Source: Solidesulfovibrio carbinolicus
Lineage (GTDB): Bacteria > Desulfobacterota > Desulfovibrionia > Desulfovibrionales > Desulfovibrionaceae
Direction: 5' to 3'
DNA length: 64,000 nucleotides
Assembly (NCBI RefSeq): GCF_004135975.1
Contig: NZ_CP026538.1
Location: 3,410,001-3,474,000, forward strand
A program made the translations under genes and the position numbers. How positions within the stretch are numbered: position 1 is the first letter of the stretch; each line of letters starts with the position of its first letter. The notes beneath the pieces are model-generated. The model made no database searches. It saw nothing but the letters and a program-made list of their open reading frames with translations, and had not been told where the DNA came from. Below are positions 31,846 through 42,351 of the stretch, piece after piece.

Positions 31846-32363
31846 GTATCGTCTCCTTTTGCCTTGTCGGCGGCCTCGTCCAGGGCTGAAACGAGCAGCC
31901 CCACCGTGGCCAGCAGGCCCTCGCGGGCCTTGCCCGCCCGGCAGGCGGCGTCCAGGTGCTCCCGGGCCAGATCGGCCGGCAGCCCGGCCGGCAGGCCGGC
32001 GGCGGCCAGGGGCGGCAGGGCCACCCGGCTGCCGGCGCAGTCCGGGGCCGCGTACACGACGATTTTTTTGGGATTATTGGGGGCCGTCGTCGGGACCGGG
32101 TCCGTACCCAGCCGCACGGCCAGCTCCAGGCCGAAGCGTCCGCGCAGGTGCTCGGCCACCTCAAGCAGCCACAGCCGGTCCTCGCGGGTGAGCATCCCGG
32201 CCGGATCGGCCACCACGCCCCGAGCCTCGGTACGCGCGATGACCTGCTCGAAATTTTTCTGATAAGCGGCCACGGCCAGGGCGAACACCCCGGCCAGCAG
32301 CAGTCCGCGCGCCAGCCGCTCCGAGGTGGACCGGCCGCGCGGGACGAAAAACAGCCGCTTCAT
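31842..32363 (-). CDS. Membrane-anchored TPM-like domain protein
   Basis: 173 aa. An N-terminal anchor (LARGLLLAGVFALAVAAYQ) and a segment VVADPAGMLTREDRLWLLEV that resembles the start of TPM_phosphatase domains (V-x-D-x-a-G-x-L-t-x-x-d). Function unknown; TPM proteins occur in membrane-protein quality control and photosystem repair. Coupled by 4-bp overlaps to the ABC ATPase upstream and rnhA downstream. The family call is tentative. Confidence 0.6.
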   Translation of the reverse strand: MKRLFFVPRGRSTSERLARGLLLAGVFALAVAAYQKNFEQVIARTEARGVVADPAGMLTREDRLWLLEVAEHLRGRFGLELAVRLGTDPVPTTAPNNPKKIVVYAAPDCAGSRVALPPLAAAGLPAGLPADLAREHLDAACRAGKAREGLLATVGLLVSALDEAADKAKGDDT

Positions 32364-33031
32364 GACGCCCTCGGGCCGTCCCCGGCCACCCGGCCGTCGC
32401 GGATGTGGACCACCCGGCCGCAGCGCTCGGCCAGCCCCGGATCGTGGGTGACGAGGATGAGCGTCATGCCGCCGGACAGGGAAAAGAGCAGTTCCATGAC
32501 CATCTGCCCGGTCTCGCCGTCGAGGTTGCCGGTGGGTTCGTCGGCCAGAAGCAGGCGCGGACGCGGGGCCAGGGCCCGGGCCAGGGCCACCCGCTGCTGC
32601 TCGCCGCCGGACAGCTCGGCCGGGAAATGGCCGCGCCGCTGCGACAGCCCCACCGCGTCCAGGGCCTGGGCCGCCCGGTCGAAGGCGTCGGCCCGTCCGG
32701 CGAATTCCAGCGGCAGGGCCACGTTTTCCAGCGCCGTCATGGCCGGCACGAGGTGGAAGGCCTGGAACACGATGCCGACGTTGTCGCGGCGAAAGCGGGC
32801 GAGTCCGTCCTCGCCCATGGTCGTCAGGTCATGCCCGGCCACGGTCACCTTGCCGGAGGTGGGGGCGAGCAGCCCGGCCATGAGCATTAACAGCGTGGTC
32901 TTGCCCGCGCCCGAAGGCCCCATCACCGCCGCCACTTCGCCGGCGGCGGCGGCAAAGTCCACCCCTCGCAGGATGTTGACCCCGCCGGCCTGGCTTTGTA
33001 ACGTCAGCCGCACATCGGACAAGGAAATCAT
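32360..33031 (-). CDS. ABC transporter ATP-binding protein (LolD/YbbA-like)
   Basis: 223 aa single ATPase domain: Walker A MGPSGAGKTTLLMLMAGLL, Q-loop IVFQAFHLVPAMTALENVAL, signature LSGGEQQRVALARAL, Walker B LLLADEPTGNLD and LILVTHD. The MacB/LolD-type insertion pattern suggests partnership with an FtsX-like permease, which is not adjacent. Its ATG at 33031 overlaps, on the opposite strand, the ATG of tesA at 33030 (shared CATG). E. coli ybbA and tesA are likewise divergent neighbours, which supports the YbbA assignment. Confidence 0.85.
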   Translation of the reverse strand: MISLSDVRLTLQSQAGGVNILRGVDFAAAAGEVAAVMGPSGAGKTTLLMLMAGLLAPTSGKVTVAGHDLTTMGEDGLARFRRDNVGIVFQAFHLVPAMTALENVALPLEFAGRADAFDRAAQALDAVGLSQRRGHFPAELSGGEQQRVALARALAPRPRLLLADEPTGNLDGETGQMVMELLFSLSGGMTLILVTHDPGLAERCGRVVHIRDGRVAGDGPRAS

Positions 33032-33755
33032 GCACGCCTCCAACATCCCCACAGCGGGCGCGCCGCGCCCCGTGCCGTCCCCGGCAGGATACCAGCTTGC
33101 CCGGAAAAGACAAACCGCTCCGGTTTGGCTGGCCCTGCTTATGGCCGTCCTTGGAGCCTTCATGCCGCAGACCGCCTCGGCCGTGACCCTGGCCGCCCTG
33201 GGCGACAGCCTCACCGCCGGCTGGAACCTGCCCGCCGCCGACGCCTACCCGGCCAAGCTGGCCAAGGCCCTGGCCGCGCGCGGCTATGACGTGGACATCC
33301 TCAATTTCGGCATCTCCGGCGACACCACCGCCGGCGGTCTGGCCCGCCTCGACGCGGTGCTGGCCGCCAAACCGGCCGGCGTCATATTGGAACTCGGGGC
33401 CAACGACATGCTGCGCGGCATGCCCACGGCCGTGCCCCGGGACAACCTCGACGCCATCCTGGCCCGGCTCAAGGCGGCCGGCATCCCGGTCATGCTCTGC
33501 GGCATCCAGGCCATGCGCAACTACGGCGCGGCTTACGCCCGGGAACTCGACGCCGTCTACGTCGAACTGGCCAAAAAATACGACGCCGTGCTCTACCCGT
33601 CCTTTCTCGACGGCGTCACCGGCGTTCCCGGCCTGACCATGCCCGACGGCCTGCATCCCACCGCCGCCGGGGTTGACGAAATGGTGCGGCGCAGCCTGCC
33701 GGCCGTGGAAACCTTTCTCTCGCGCCTGGGCGTGCGCCCGGCCGGCGCGCCGTAA
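33030..33755 (+). CDS. tesA: SGNH-hydrolase esterase/thioesterase I
   Basis: 241 aa periplasmic esterase/lysophospholipase. A long positive N-region and signal core (APVWLALLMAVLGAFMPQTASA) precede the catalytic blocks LAALGDSLTAGWNLP (Ser nucleophile), FGISGDTTAGGLAR, LELGANDMLRGMP (Asn) and TMPDGLHPTAAGV (Asp/His). ATG 33030 with AAGGAAA upstream; an internal ATG (33141) is possible but would shorten the signal peptide. Start codon shares CATG with the divergent ABC gene. Confidence 0.88.
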   Translation: MHASNIPTAGAPRPVPSPAGYQLARKRQTAPVWLALLMAVLGAFMPQTASAVTLAALGDSLTAGWNLPAADAYPAKLAKALAARGYDVDILNFGISGDTTAGGLARLDAVLAAKPAGVILELGANDMLRGMPTAVPRDNLDAILARLKAAGIPVMLCGIQAMRNYGAAYARELDAVYVELAKKYDAVLYPSFLDGVTGVPGLTMPDGLHPTAAGVDEMVRRSLPAVETFLSRLGVRPAGAP

Positions 33756-33760
33756 CCGCC

Positions 33761-34548
33761 ATGCCCGCCCTTCTGGTTGATATCGGCAACACCAACATCA
33801 AGTTCGGTCTGGCCGAGGCCGGCGGGCTGCTGTCGTCGTTTGCCCTGCCCACCGACCGCGGCGCCACCCCGGACAGCCTGGGCCTGGCCCTGGCCTCGGC
33901 GTTGCCCTTTCACGGCTGCCGGCCGGCCGACATTGAGGCCGCCGTGGCCTCCAGCGTAGTGCCGCCGCTTAATCCCATTATCGAACACGCCATCTCGCGC
34001 TATCTCGGCGTGCGGCTGCGCTTTGTGCCCACCGACATCCCCATACCGCTTAAAAACCTCTACGGCCGGCCCCACGAAGTCGGAGCCGACCGGCTGGTCA
34101 CGGCCTTTGCCGGCCGCCGGGCCGTGGACGCGGATTCGGTCATTGTGGTGGATTTCGGCACGGCCACCAATTTCGACTGCGTCCAGGACGACGCCTTCCT
34201 GGGCGGCCTCATCTGCCCGGGGCTTATGACGTCGCTGTCCGGGCTGGTCAGCAAGACGGCCAAGCTGCCCCACGTGGCCCTGGACCCGGGCGACGGGGCG
34301 TTGTCCATCGGCCGTTCCACCACGGACTGCATCAACCAGGGCTTCGTCTTCGGCTTTGCCGACATGGTGACGGGGGTGACGGCGCGCCTCAAGGCCCACC
34401 TCGGCGGCGACGTCCACGTGCTGGCCACCGGCGGCTTTGCCGAGAAGCTCGCCCCCATCTGTCCGGTCATCCGCGACGTGCGGCCGGAACTGTTGCTCGA
34501 AGGATTGCGGCAATTGTGGCTGGCCTCAAGCCGGCCGGGAGGCCGGAA

Positions 34549-34552
<4 letters not shown>
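33761..34552 (+). CDS. coaX: Type III pantothenate kinase
   Basis: First step of CoA synthesis, ATP-dependent phosphorylation of pantothenate. 263 aa ASKHA-fold enzyme: ALLVDIGNTNIKFGLAE (phosphate-1 motif), RPHEVGADRLVTAFAG (pantothenate-binding GADR), VVDFGTATNFDCV and HVLATGGFAEKL. ATG 33761 begins 6 nt after the tesA stop. It overlaps the next gene by 4 bp. Confidence 0.93.
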
Positions 34553-36754
<2,202 letters not shown>

Positions 36755-36764
36755 AAAAAAAGGC

Positions 36765-36815
36765 AGATGGTTCCGGCGGCCGGGAGGGGGGAACCCCCTC
36801 CCGGACCCTCCCTGA
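36765..36815. repeat. Palindromic intergenic repeat, copy 5
   Basis: AGATGGTTCCGGCGGCC then CCGGGAGGGGG / CCCCCTCCCGG arms and ACCCTCCCTGA, 10 bp after the eno stop. Confidence 0.7.
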
Positions 36816-36817
36816 CT

Positions 36818-36866
36818 GGGGGGCGCTTTTTCCTTCAGGCCTTGCCTGAAGGAAAAAGCGCCCCCC
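36818..36866. terminator. Perfect 23-bp-arm hairpin downstream of eno
   Basis: GGGGGGCGCTTTTTCCTTCA plus GGC (36818-36840) pairs exactly with 36844-36866 across a CTT loop. It is extraordinarily long for a terminator, and no T-run follows; the transcript would form a very stable stem. It probably ends eno transcription or protects its 3' end. Confidence 0.6.
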
Positions 36867-36913
36867 AAACAGTGAGAATTCAGGAAAGCAACAACGCTCA
36901 CCGCAGGCCAATT

Positions 36914-36953
36914 GGGGGGTCCGGGGGCCTCAGGCCCCCGGCCGCCGAAGGCA
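36914..36953. repeat. Palindromic intergenic repeat, copy 6 (reverse orientation)
   Basis: GGGTCCGGGGGCC-TCA-GGCCCCCGGCCGCCG then AAGGCA, mirror of copies 2 and 4. Together with copy 5 it brackets the 23-bp hairpin. Confidence 0.7.
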
Positions 36954-37014
36954 CTCTTCCCTCTTCCTCACGCCCCGGCCTTGCCGGGGGGGCGGGGGCT
37001 TGATACCGAGCGGC

Positions 37015-37920
37015 ATGGGGACCATGCAGGCTTCGCAGCTTCTTGCCCGGGCGCGCCGGTTGCGCCTGTCGCCGTGGTTGGCCGCCACCGCGCCGCTTGT
37101 TGGCGAATATCGCGGCGCGTATCCGGGCGCGGGCATGGAGTATGAGGAATCCCGGGAGTATGCGCCCGGCGACGACGTGGCGGCCATGGACTGGAAGGCC
37201 ACCGCCCGTCTGGGCCGGCCTTTTGTGAAGCGGTTCCGAGAAGAGCGCAGCCTGACCCTGATGCTGGCCGTGGACGTCAGCCCTTCCATGACCTGCCCCT
37301 GTCCGCGCGAGCCGCTCTCTCTGACCGCCGCCGTGGCTGCCGTGACCTTGGCCGTCAGCGCCGCCGTCAGCCGCGACCGGGTCGGGCTGGTGCTTTTCAC
37401 CGACCGCATCGAGGCTTTTTTGCCGCCGCGCGCCGGCCCGGCCATGCCCGTGGCCGTGGCCCGGCTTTTGGCCGAAACCCGTCCCCAGGGCCGGGGCACC
37501 GATCCCGGGCCGGCCTTGACCCTGGCCGAGACCGCTTTGGTGCATCGCAGCGCGGTGCTGCTTTTTTCCGATTTCCTTTCCGGCGATTTCGCCCTCCCTC
37601 TTGGCCGGCTGGCCGCCCGGCACGACGTTGCCGCCGGGTTTGTTGTCGCCAACGACGACGCCTGCCTACCGCCGGCGGGGCTGGCGGCCGTGGCCGATCC
37701 CGAGGGCGGAGAGCCGGTCGTCATCGACTGCGCCGCGCCGGCCGCCCGGACGCGTTTTGTCGCCGCCCGGCAGGCCCGGCGCGAGGCCGGTCGCGCCGCC
37801 CTGGCCCGGGCCGGCGTCCGCACGCTGGCCCTGCCGGCGGACGAGCATCCGGCCGAGGCGCTGGCTGCCTATCTGCGCCGCCGCGCCCGCCGGGGACGGG
37901 GCCTGGGGCAGCGCCCGTGA
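37015..37920 (+). CDS. DUF58 domain protein of the Bat operon
   Basis: 301 aa cytoplasmic protein with a VWA-like fold. Family signature: GMEYEESREYAPGDDVAAMD then WKATARLGRPFVKRFREE, and a MIDAS-like LMLAVDVSPSM (residues about 82-92). DUF58 proteins accompany MoxR ATPases and VWA proteins in chaperone/oxygen-tolerance-type operons. ATG 37015 is taken; ATG 37024 is possible, neither with a good ribosome site. First gene of a tightly overlapping five-gene operon; no moxR gene precedes it in the window. Confidence 0.82.
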   Translation: MGTMQASQLLARARRLRLSPWLAATAPLVGEYRGAYPGAGMEYEESREYAPGDDVAAMDWKATARLGRPFVKRFREERSLTLMLAVDVSPSMTCPCPREPLSLTAAVAAVTLAVSAAVSRDRVGLVLFTDRIEAFLPPRAGPAMPVAVARLLAETRPQGRGTDPGPALTLAETALVHRSAVLLFSDFLSGDFALPLGRLAARHDVAAGFVVANDDACLPPAGLAAVADPEGGEPVVIDCAAPAARTRFVAARQARREAGRAALARAGVRTLALPADEHPAEALAAYLRRRARRGRGLGQRP

Positions 37921-38381
37921 CCGACATCCGCGACATCAAGGGACCGCTGCCGCTGCCGGCCGCGCCGTCGCCGCTGCCCTGGCTGGCCGGCGGCGCGCTG
38001 CTGGTCGTGTGCGGCCTGGCCTTGTGGCGGCGCGGGCGGCTTCGCCAGGCCGGGCAGATATCAGGCGGGCTCACTGCCCAGGCCGCTCTGCAAGTCCTGG
38101 AGGACGAAGCGACGCGCCTTGGCGACCGCGAGTTCGCATTTCGGGTGGCCGCCGTGGTCCGGGCCGGACTGGAAGTCCGGGGAGTGGCCGCTACGGCCAG
38201 GACCGCTGATGAAATCACGGCCGGGCTGGCGACCTCGACCTTCGAGCCGGAGCTTGGCCGGGGGCTGGCGACGCTTTTGGCGCGCGCCGAAGCGGCCGGC
38301 TATGCCGGGGGAGCGTACGGCCCGGGGGAGCGTGCGGCCGATCTGGCCGCCGCGCGGGCGCTCGTCGGGGGGCGACCGTGA
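37917..38381 (+). CDS. DUF4381-like membrane protein
   Basis: 154 aa. One membrane helix near the N-terminus (LPWLAGGALLVVCGLALW) followed by a basic RRGRLRQAG and a helical cytosolic domain ending in PGERAADLAAARALV. Position between DUF58 and BatA and this architecture fit DUF4381. The start is GTG 37917, overlapping the previous stop (GTGA). Probably a structural partner of the VWA proteins. Confidence 0.7.
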   Translation: MTDIRDIKGPLPLPAAPSPLPWLAGGALLVVCGLALWRRGRLRQAGQISGGLTAQAALQVLEDEATRLGDREFAFRVAAVVRAGLEVRGVAATARTADEITAGLATSTFEPELGRGLATLLARAEAAGYAGGAYGPGERAADLAAARALVGGRP

Positions 38382-39364
38382 TTGCCCTGGCCCATCCGGC
38401 CGCGCTGGCGCTGGTGCTGCTTGTGCCGGCGGCCTTGTGGCTACGCCGCCGCTGCGAAGGCCGGGCAGCCGCCGCCCTGCCCGGAGCCGGCGAGGTGCGG
38501 GGAATCGGGCCGTCCTTCGCGCTGCGCCTGGGCGGCCTGTTGCGGCCCCTGGGGCTGGTCGCCGCCGTGCTGGCCCTGGCCGGGCCGAGCCTGCCGCCGG
38601 ACGCGCCGACCTTGGCCGGCCGGGGCGTGGATCTCATGTTCGCCGTGGACCTCTCGCCGTCCATGGCGGCCATGGACATGCCGGCCGAAGGGCGCACCAT
38701 CACCCGGCTGGCCGCCGTGGCCGAGGTGGCGAAAAAGCTGGCCGAGGCCCGGCCCGGCGACCGCATCGGTCTTGTCGCCTTCGGGGCCAGGGCCTATCTC
38801 GTCGTGCCGCCGACCACCGACCGGGCCGCCCTGGTTCAGGCGCTATCAAGCCTCGACACCGGCGCGGCCGGCCCCAAGACGGCCATGGGCGACGCCGTGG
38901 GGCTGGCCGCCAAACGGCTGGCCGAAAGCCCCGGGCTGGCCAAAGCGGTCATCGTTTTCGGCGACGGCCGGTCCAACGCCGGCGAGGCCGACCCCGTGGC
39001 CGTCGCCCGGGCCGCCGCCCGGCATGGCGTCAACATCTTTGCCGTGGGCGTGGGCGGCGACGGGCCGGCCCCGTTTCTCGTGGCCCATCCGATCCTGGGC
39101 AAGCAGATCATCACCGAAGCCGCGCCAGTGGACGAAGCGGCGCTTTCCGCCATGGCCCAAGCCGGCGGCGGCGCGTTCTGGCGGGCCGGCGATGCGGCTG
39201 CCCTGGCCCGGGCCACGGCGGCCATTGATACGTTGACGCCAAGCGACATCCGGGCCGAACCGGACCAGGGCCAGTCCCTGACGCCGCTTCTGGCCGGGCT
39301 GGCCGTTTGTCTGCTCACGGCCTGGGCCGCCCTGGCCGCCACCCGGGGGTTGACCCTGCCATGA
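38378..39364 (+). CDS. batA: BatA-like VWA-domain membrane protein
   Basis: 328 aa. Two N-terminal hydrophobic segments (LALVLLVPAALWL, LGLVAAVLALAG), then a von Willebrand A domain with complete MIDAS residues (FAVDLSPSMAAMD; Thr in PKTAMGD; Asp in VIFGDGRSN) and a C-terminal helix (LLAGLAVCLLTAWAALA). GTG 38378 start, 4-bp overlaps at both ends. The VWA domain should face the periplasm. Acts with BatB/C/D in envelope stress or MoxR-linked metallation (known for the family, not shown here). Confidence 0.85.
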   Translation: MIALAHPAALALVLLVPAALWLRRRCEGRAAAALPGAGEVRGIGPSFALRLGGLLRPLGLVAAVLALAGPSLPPDAPTLAGRGVDLMFAVDLSPSMAAMDMPAEGRTITRLAAVAEVAKKLAEARPGDRIGLVAFGARAYLVVPPTTDRAALVQALSSLDTGAAGPKTAMGDAVGLAAKRLAESPGLAKAVIVFGDGRSNAGEADPVAVARAAARHGVNIFAVGVGGDGPAPFLVAHPILGKQIITEAAPVDEAALSAMAQAGGGAFWRAGDAAALARATAAIDTLTPSDIRAEPDQGQSLTPLLAGLAVCLLTAWAALAATRGLTLP

Positions 39365-41100
39365 CCTTCGCCCGTCCCGACTGGCTGTGGCTGCTTGTCC
39401 CGGCCGCCCTGTGCCTGGGTTTCGCCTGGACGGCCGGCCGGCGTCGCCGGGCCGTGGCCGCCGGCTGGCCGGCCCTGGCCGCGAGGCCGGGGCGACGCGC
39501 GCTGAAAAGCACCTGTTTTATCTGCGCCGTGGCCGCCCTGGCCCTGGCCGGGGCCGGGCCGCGACTGGGCACGGGGAAGCCGGACGCCGCATCGCTCAAA
39601 ATCCCGCCCCGGCTGCGGCTCATGGTGGTCCTGGACTGTTCGCGCAGCATGTTGGCCCGGGATGTGCCGCCGGATCGGCTGGGCGCGGCCAAGGGGCTTG
39701 TGCTCGACGTGCTTTCCCGGCTGCCCGGCCTGGATGTCGGGCTGGTCGGCTTTGCCGGCCGGGCCTGGCTGGCCTGCCCGCCCACCCCGGACCGGGCCGG
39801 GCTGGCGCTTTTTCTGGATGCCCTGTCGCCCGAGGCCGCGCCCCTGGGCGGCACCGATCCGGCCACGGGCCTGGAAGCGGCCGGGCTGGCCCTGGCCGGG
39901 GTCCGGCCGGCGGCGGTGCTGCTGGTCACGGACGGCGAGGCAACCGTCAAGCCGGCCGGCCACACGCGGACTGTCCTGCCGCCCGGCGTGCCGGTCTATG
40001 CCGTGGCCGTGGGTTCCGGCCAGCCGGCGGCCGTGCCCGGACCGGGCGGCGAGGCCTTTCGCGACGCGGCCGGCGCGCCGGTGGCCGCCGGGGTGGACTA
40101 TCCGGCCCTGGCCGCCCTGGCCGAGGCCACCGGCGGCGCGGCCTATCGGCTGGCCCCGGACGCGCCCTGGCCGGCCGCCACCATCGCCGCCGCCCTGGCC
40201 GAAGGGATGGTCCCGGCCGACGACTCGCCGGACTCGGCCGGCTCTGATGACGACGGCGCGCTGTTGCTGGCCCTGGCCGTGGCCCTGCTCCTGGCCGATC
40301 TGGCCCTGCCCCCGGGCCGGAAGCTGGCCGGGCTGGTGCTTGTGGCCAGCTTGGCCCTGGCCGGCCCGGCCGAAGCCGCCACTACGGCCGGCGAGCAAAA
40401 CGCCCGCGGGCTGACCGCCGCCGCCCGGGGCGACCAGCAAACCGCCCTGGCCGCCTTTCTGGCCGCCCGGGCTCGCGATCCCGACGACGCGGCCATCCTT
40501 TTTAATATCGGCACGGCCTATTACCGCCTGGGCCGGTTCGCCGAAGCCCTGGCCGCCTTTGACCGGGCCGCCGCCGGGCCGGACAAGGCGCTGGCCGCCA
40601 AGGCCCGCTACAACCAGGGCAACGCCGCCTGGCGACTGCACGACCGGGGCCGGGCCATGGCCGCCTATGAGGCCGCCTTGACCCTTGATCCGGCCGACGC
40701 CGACGCCCGGGCCAACCTGGAATGGCTGCGGACCAATCCGACGCCGGCCCAGGAACAGGACGGCCGGCCCGATCCCGACCGGGCCGGCCCCGCACCGGGC
40801 GGCCAGGGCCAAGCTACGGACCAGGGCAACGGCCAGGCGTCGGCCCCGACTCCGGGCGACGACGGGCAAGGCGAAAACAAGCCTTCCGGCGAGACGGCCG
40901 CGCCCACGCCCGGCCGGGCCGGCGACACGGCGGCCGAGGCCCGGCTGCCCGTTCCCGGTCGGGACGGCGAGGAAACCAGGCCGCGCCGGGCGAACGCCCC
41001 TGGAGCGGCCGACGATCCCGTGCTCGGGCGCATCCCGGATCTGGTCGGACAGCCCGTGGCTCCGGTCTATGCCCGGCCCACGGTGGAGAAGGACTGGTGA
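39361..41100 (+). CDS. batB: BatB-BatC fusion: VWA plus TPR membrane protein
   Basis: 579 aa. N-terminal helices and a VWA domain (MVVLDCSRSMLARDVPPDRL, residues about 83-102; TDGEATVKPAG), a second membrane pair (ALLLALAVALLLADLAL, LAGLVLVASLALAGPAEA), then tetratricopeptide repeats (ILFNIGTAYYRLGRFAEALA, YNQGNAAWRLHDRGRAMAAY) and a long Gly/Pro/Gln/Asp-rich tail. BatB and BatC are often separate genes; here one polypeptide carries both. ATG 39361 overlaps the batA stop. Confidence 0.83.
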   Translation: MTFARPDWLWLLVPAALCLGFAWTAGRRRRAVAAGWPALAARPGRRALKSTCFICAVAALALAGAGPRLGTGKPDAASLKIPPRLRLMVVLDCSRSMLARDVPPDRLGAAKGLVLDVLSRLPGLDVGLVGFAGRAWLACPPTPDRAGLALFLDALSPEAAPLGGTDPATGLEAAGLALAGVRPAAVLLVTDGEATVKPAGHTRTVLPPGVPVYAVAVGSGQPAAVPGPGGEAFRDAAGAPVAAGVDYPALAALAEATGGAAYRLAPDAPWPAATIAAALAEGMVPADDSPDSAGSDDDGALLLALAVALLLADLALPPGRKLAGLVLVASLALAGPAEAATTAGEQNARGLTAAARGDQQTALAAFLAARARDPDDAAILFNIGTAYYRLGRFAEALAAFDRAAAGPDKALAAKARYNQGNAAWRLHDRGRAMAAYEAALTLDPADADARANLEWLRTNPTPAQEQDGRPDPDRAGPAPGGQGQATDQGNGQASAPTPGDDGQGENKPSGETAAPTPGRAGDTAAEARLPVPGRDGEETRPRRANAPGAADDPVLGRIPDLVGQPVAPVYARPTVEKDW

Positions 41101-42257
41101 GGCGCGCTTTTGCCCTGGCCGCCCGGCTGCCGGCGGCACTGATCCTGGCCGTGATCCTGGCTCTGTCCGGGCCGGCCATGGCCCAGGTTCCGGCCGCGCC
41201 GGCCGTAGCGCCGCCGGGGCTGGCCGGCAAGACGGTCGTTCTCGAAGCTTCCCTGACCCCGCCCAACCCCTGGCTCGGCCAGACCGCCGTCTATGCCCTG
41301 ACCCTGTACCGTTCCGTGGCCGCCTCGGGCCTGTCCGTGACCCCGCCGACTTTTGAGGGCTTCGATGCCGCCCCCCTGCCCGGCCAAGAGGACGGCCAGC
41401 TCACGGCCGGCAACCGGCGCTATGTCGTCAGCCGCGTGGCCTACGCCCTGACCCCCAAGCGTGCCGGCCGACTCCACCTGGGGCCGCCCCAGGGAAAGCT
41501 CATCGGCCTGCCCGGAACCTCGGCCCCCGTCACGGTCGCCGGGCCGGCCCTGGCCGCCGAGGTCCGCCCGCTGCCGCCGCCTCCGGACGGGTTTCCCGAT
41601 TCGGGGCTGGTCGGGGGCCTGGAACTCACGGCCGCACTGGCCCCGGCCGCCCTGGCCGTGGGTGAGCAAGCGCGTCTGACCGTCACGCTGACGGGCCGGG
41701 GCAATCTGGCCGAGGCGACGCTGCCGCCGCCGCCCGTGCCCCAAGGCGTGCTCCTGCGGGTTCTCGGCCACGAAGACGCGTTCACCCCCGGCCCGGACGG
41801 CGCGGCCGGACGCCGCCTCTTCCACTATGCCCTCACGGCGACCATCCCGGGCCGCTACACCCTGCCGGGCCTGTCCGTCGCGGTCTTCGACCCGGTCGCC
41901 GAGGCCTGGAGCCTGGCCGCCGGGCCGGAACTGACGCTGGTCGTCGCGCCAGGGGCCAATCCCGCCGCCAGCGCCGCGCCGCCGGCCAGCCCGGGCCGGT
42001 CGTCCGAGGCCGGAGACGTGGCCGCCGGCTTAACCGGCTGGCGGCGTCTGGTTCCTTTGCTCGCCCCCAAAGTCGCCACCGCCGTGGCCACGCCCCTGGC
42101 CTGTGCCCCCGAGGCCGGGGCCGAAACCCTGGCCGTGTTGCCGCCCGGCCGCCGCATCGCCCTTGGTCCGATCCGAAACGGCTTCGTGCGCCTTTCTACC
42201 GACGACGACATGGTGGGCTGGGTTCCCCGCGATATGATCGTCACCATCCTGCCGTAG
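41097..42257 (+). CDS. batD: BatD-like protein with C-terminal SH3-like domain
   Basis: 386 aa. Signal peptide (LPAALILAVILALSGPAMAQ) and BatD-type beta repeats: ASLTPPNPWLGQTAVYALTL, SVTPPTFEGFDAAPLPGQED, GGLELTAALAPAALAVGEQA and RRLFHYALTATIPGRYTLPG. The usual C-terminal membrane helix is missing; instead residues about 340-386 (LAVLPPGRRIALGPIRNGFV, then VGWVPRDMIVTIL) read like a bacterial SH3 domain. It would therefore be periplasmic or surface-tethered by partners. GTG 41097 overlaps the previous stop. Last gene of the operon. Confidence 0.78.
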   Translation: MRRAFALAARLPAALILAVILALSGPAMAQVPAAPAVAPPGLAGKTVVLEASLTPPNPWLGQTAVYALTLYRSVAASGLSVTPPTFEGFDAAPLPGQEDGQLTAGNRRYVVSRVAYALTPKRAGRLHLGPPQGKLIGLPGTSAPVTVAGPALAAEVRPLPPPPDGFPDSGLVGGLELTAALAPAALAVGEQARLTVTLTGRGNLAEATLPPPPVPQGVLLRVLGHEDAFTPGPDGAAGRRLFHYALTATIPGRYTLPGLSVAVFDPVAEAWSLAAGPELTLVVAPGANPAASAAPPASPGRSSEAGDVAAGLTGWRRLVPLLAPKVATAVATPLACAPEAGAETLAVLPPGRRIALGPIRNGFVRLSTDDDMVGWVPRDMIVTILP

Positions 42258-42351
42258 GTTTCGCGACCGGCGGCGCGCCCTTGCCAATTGACGTCAGTCT
42301 GGTATCGATTACCCACTTCGCCGCCACAATCAACGATGCAGGTTGTTTCGC

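Noticed and set aside
36818-36866. Insertion-sequence end at the 23-bp hairpin
   Set aside because: No transposase, no target duplication and only a 3-nt loop; a structured transcript end is simpler.
38836-41139. 767-codon minus-strand open frame in the Bat region
   Set aside because: Shadow of batA-batB; no domain signature and the Gly/Arg-rich composition is typical of antisense frames.
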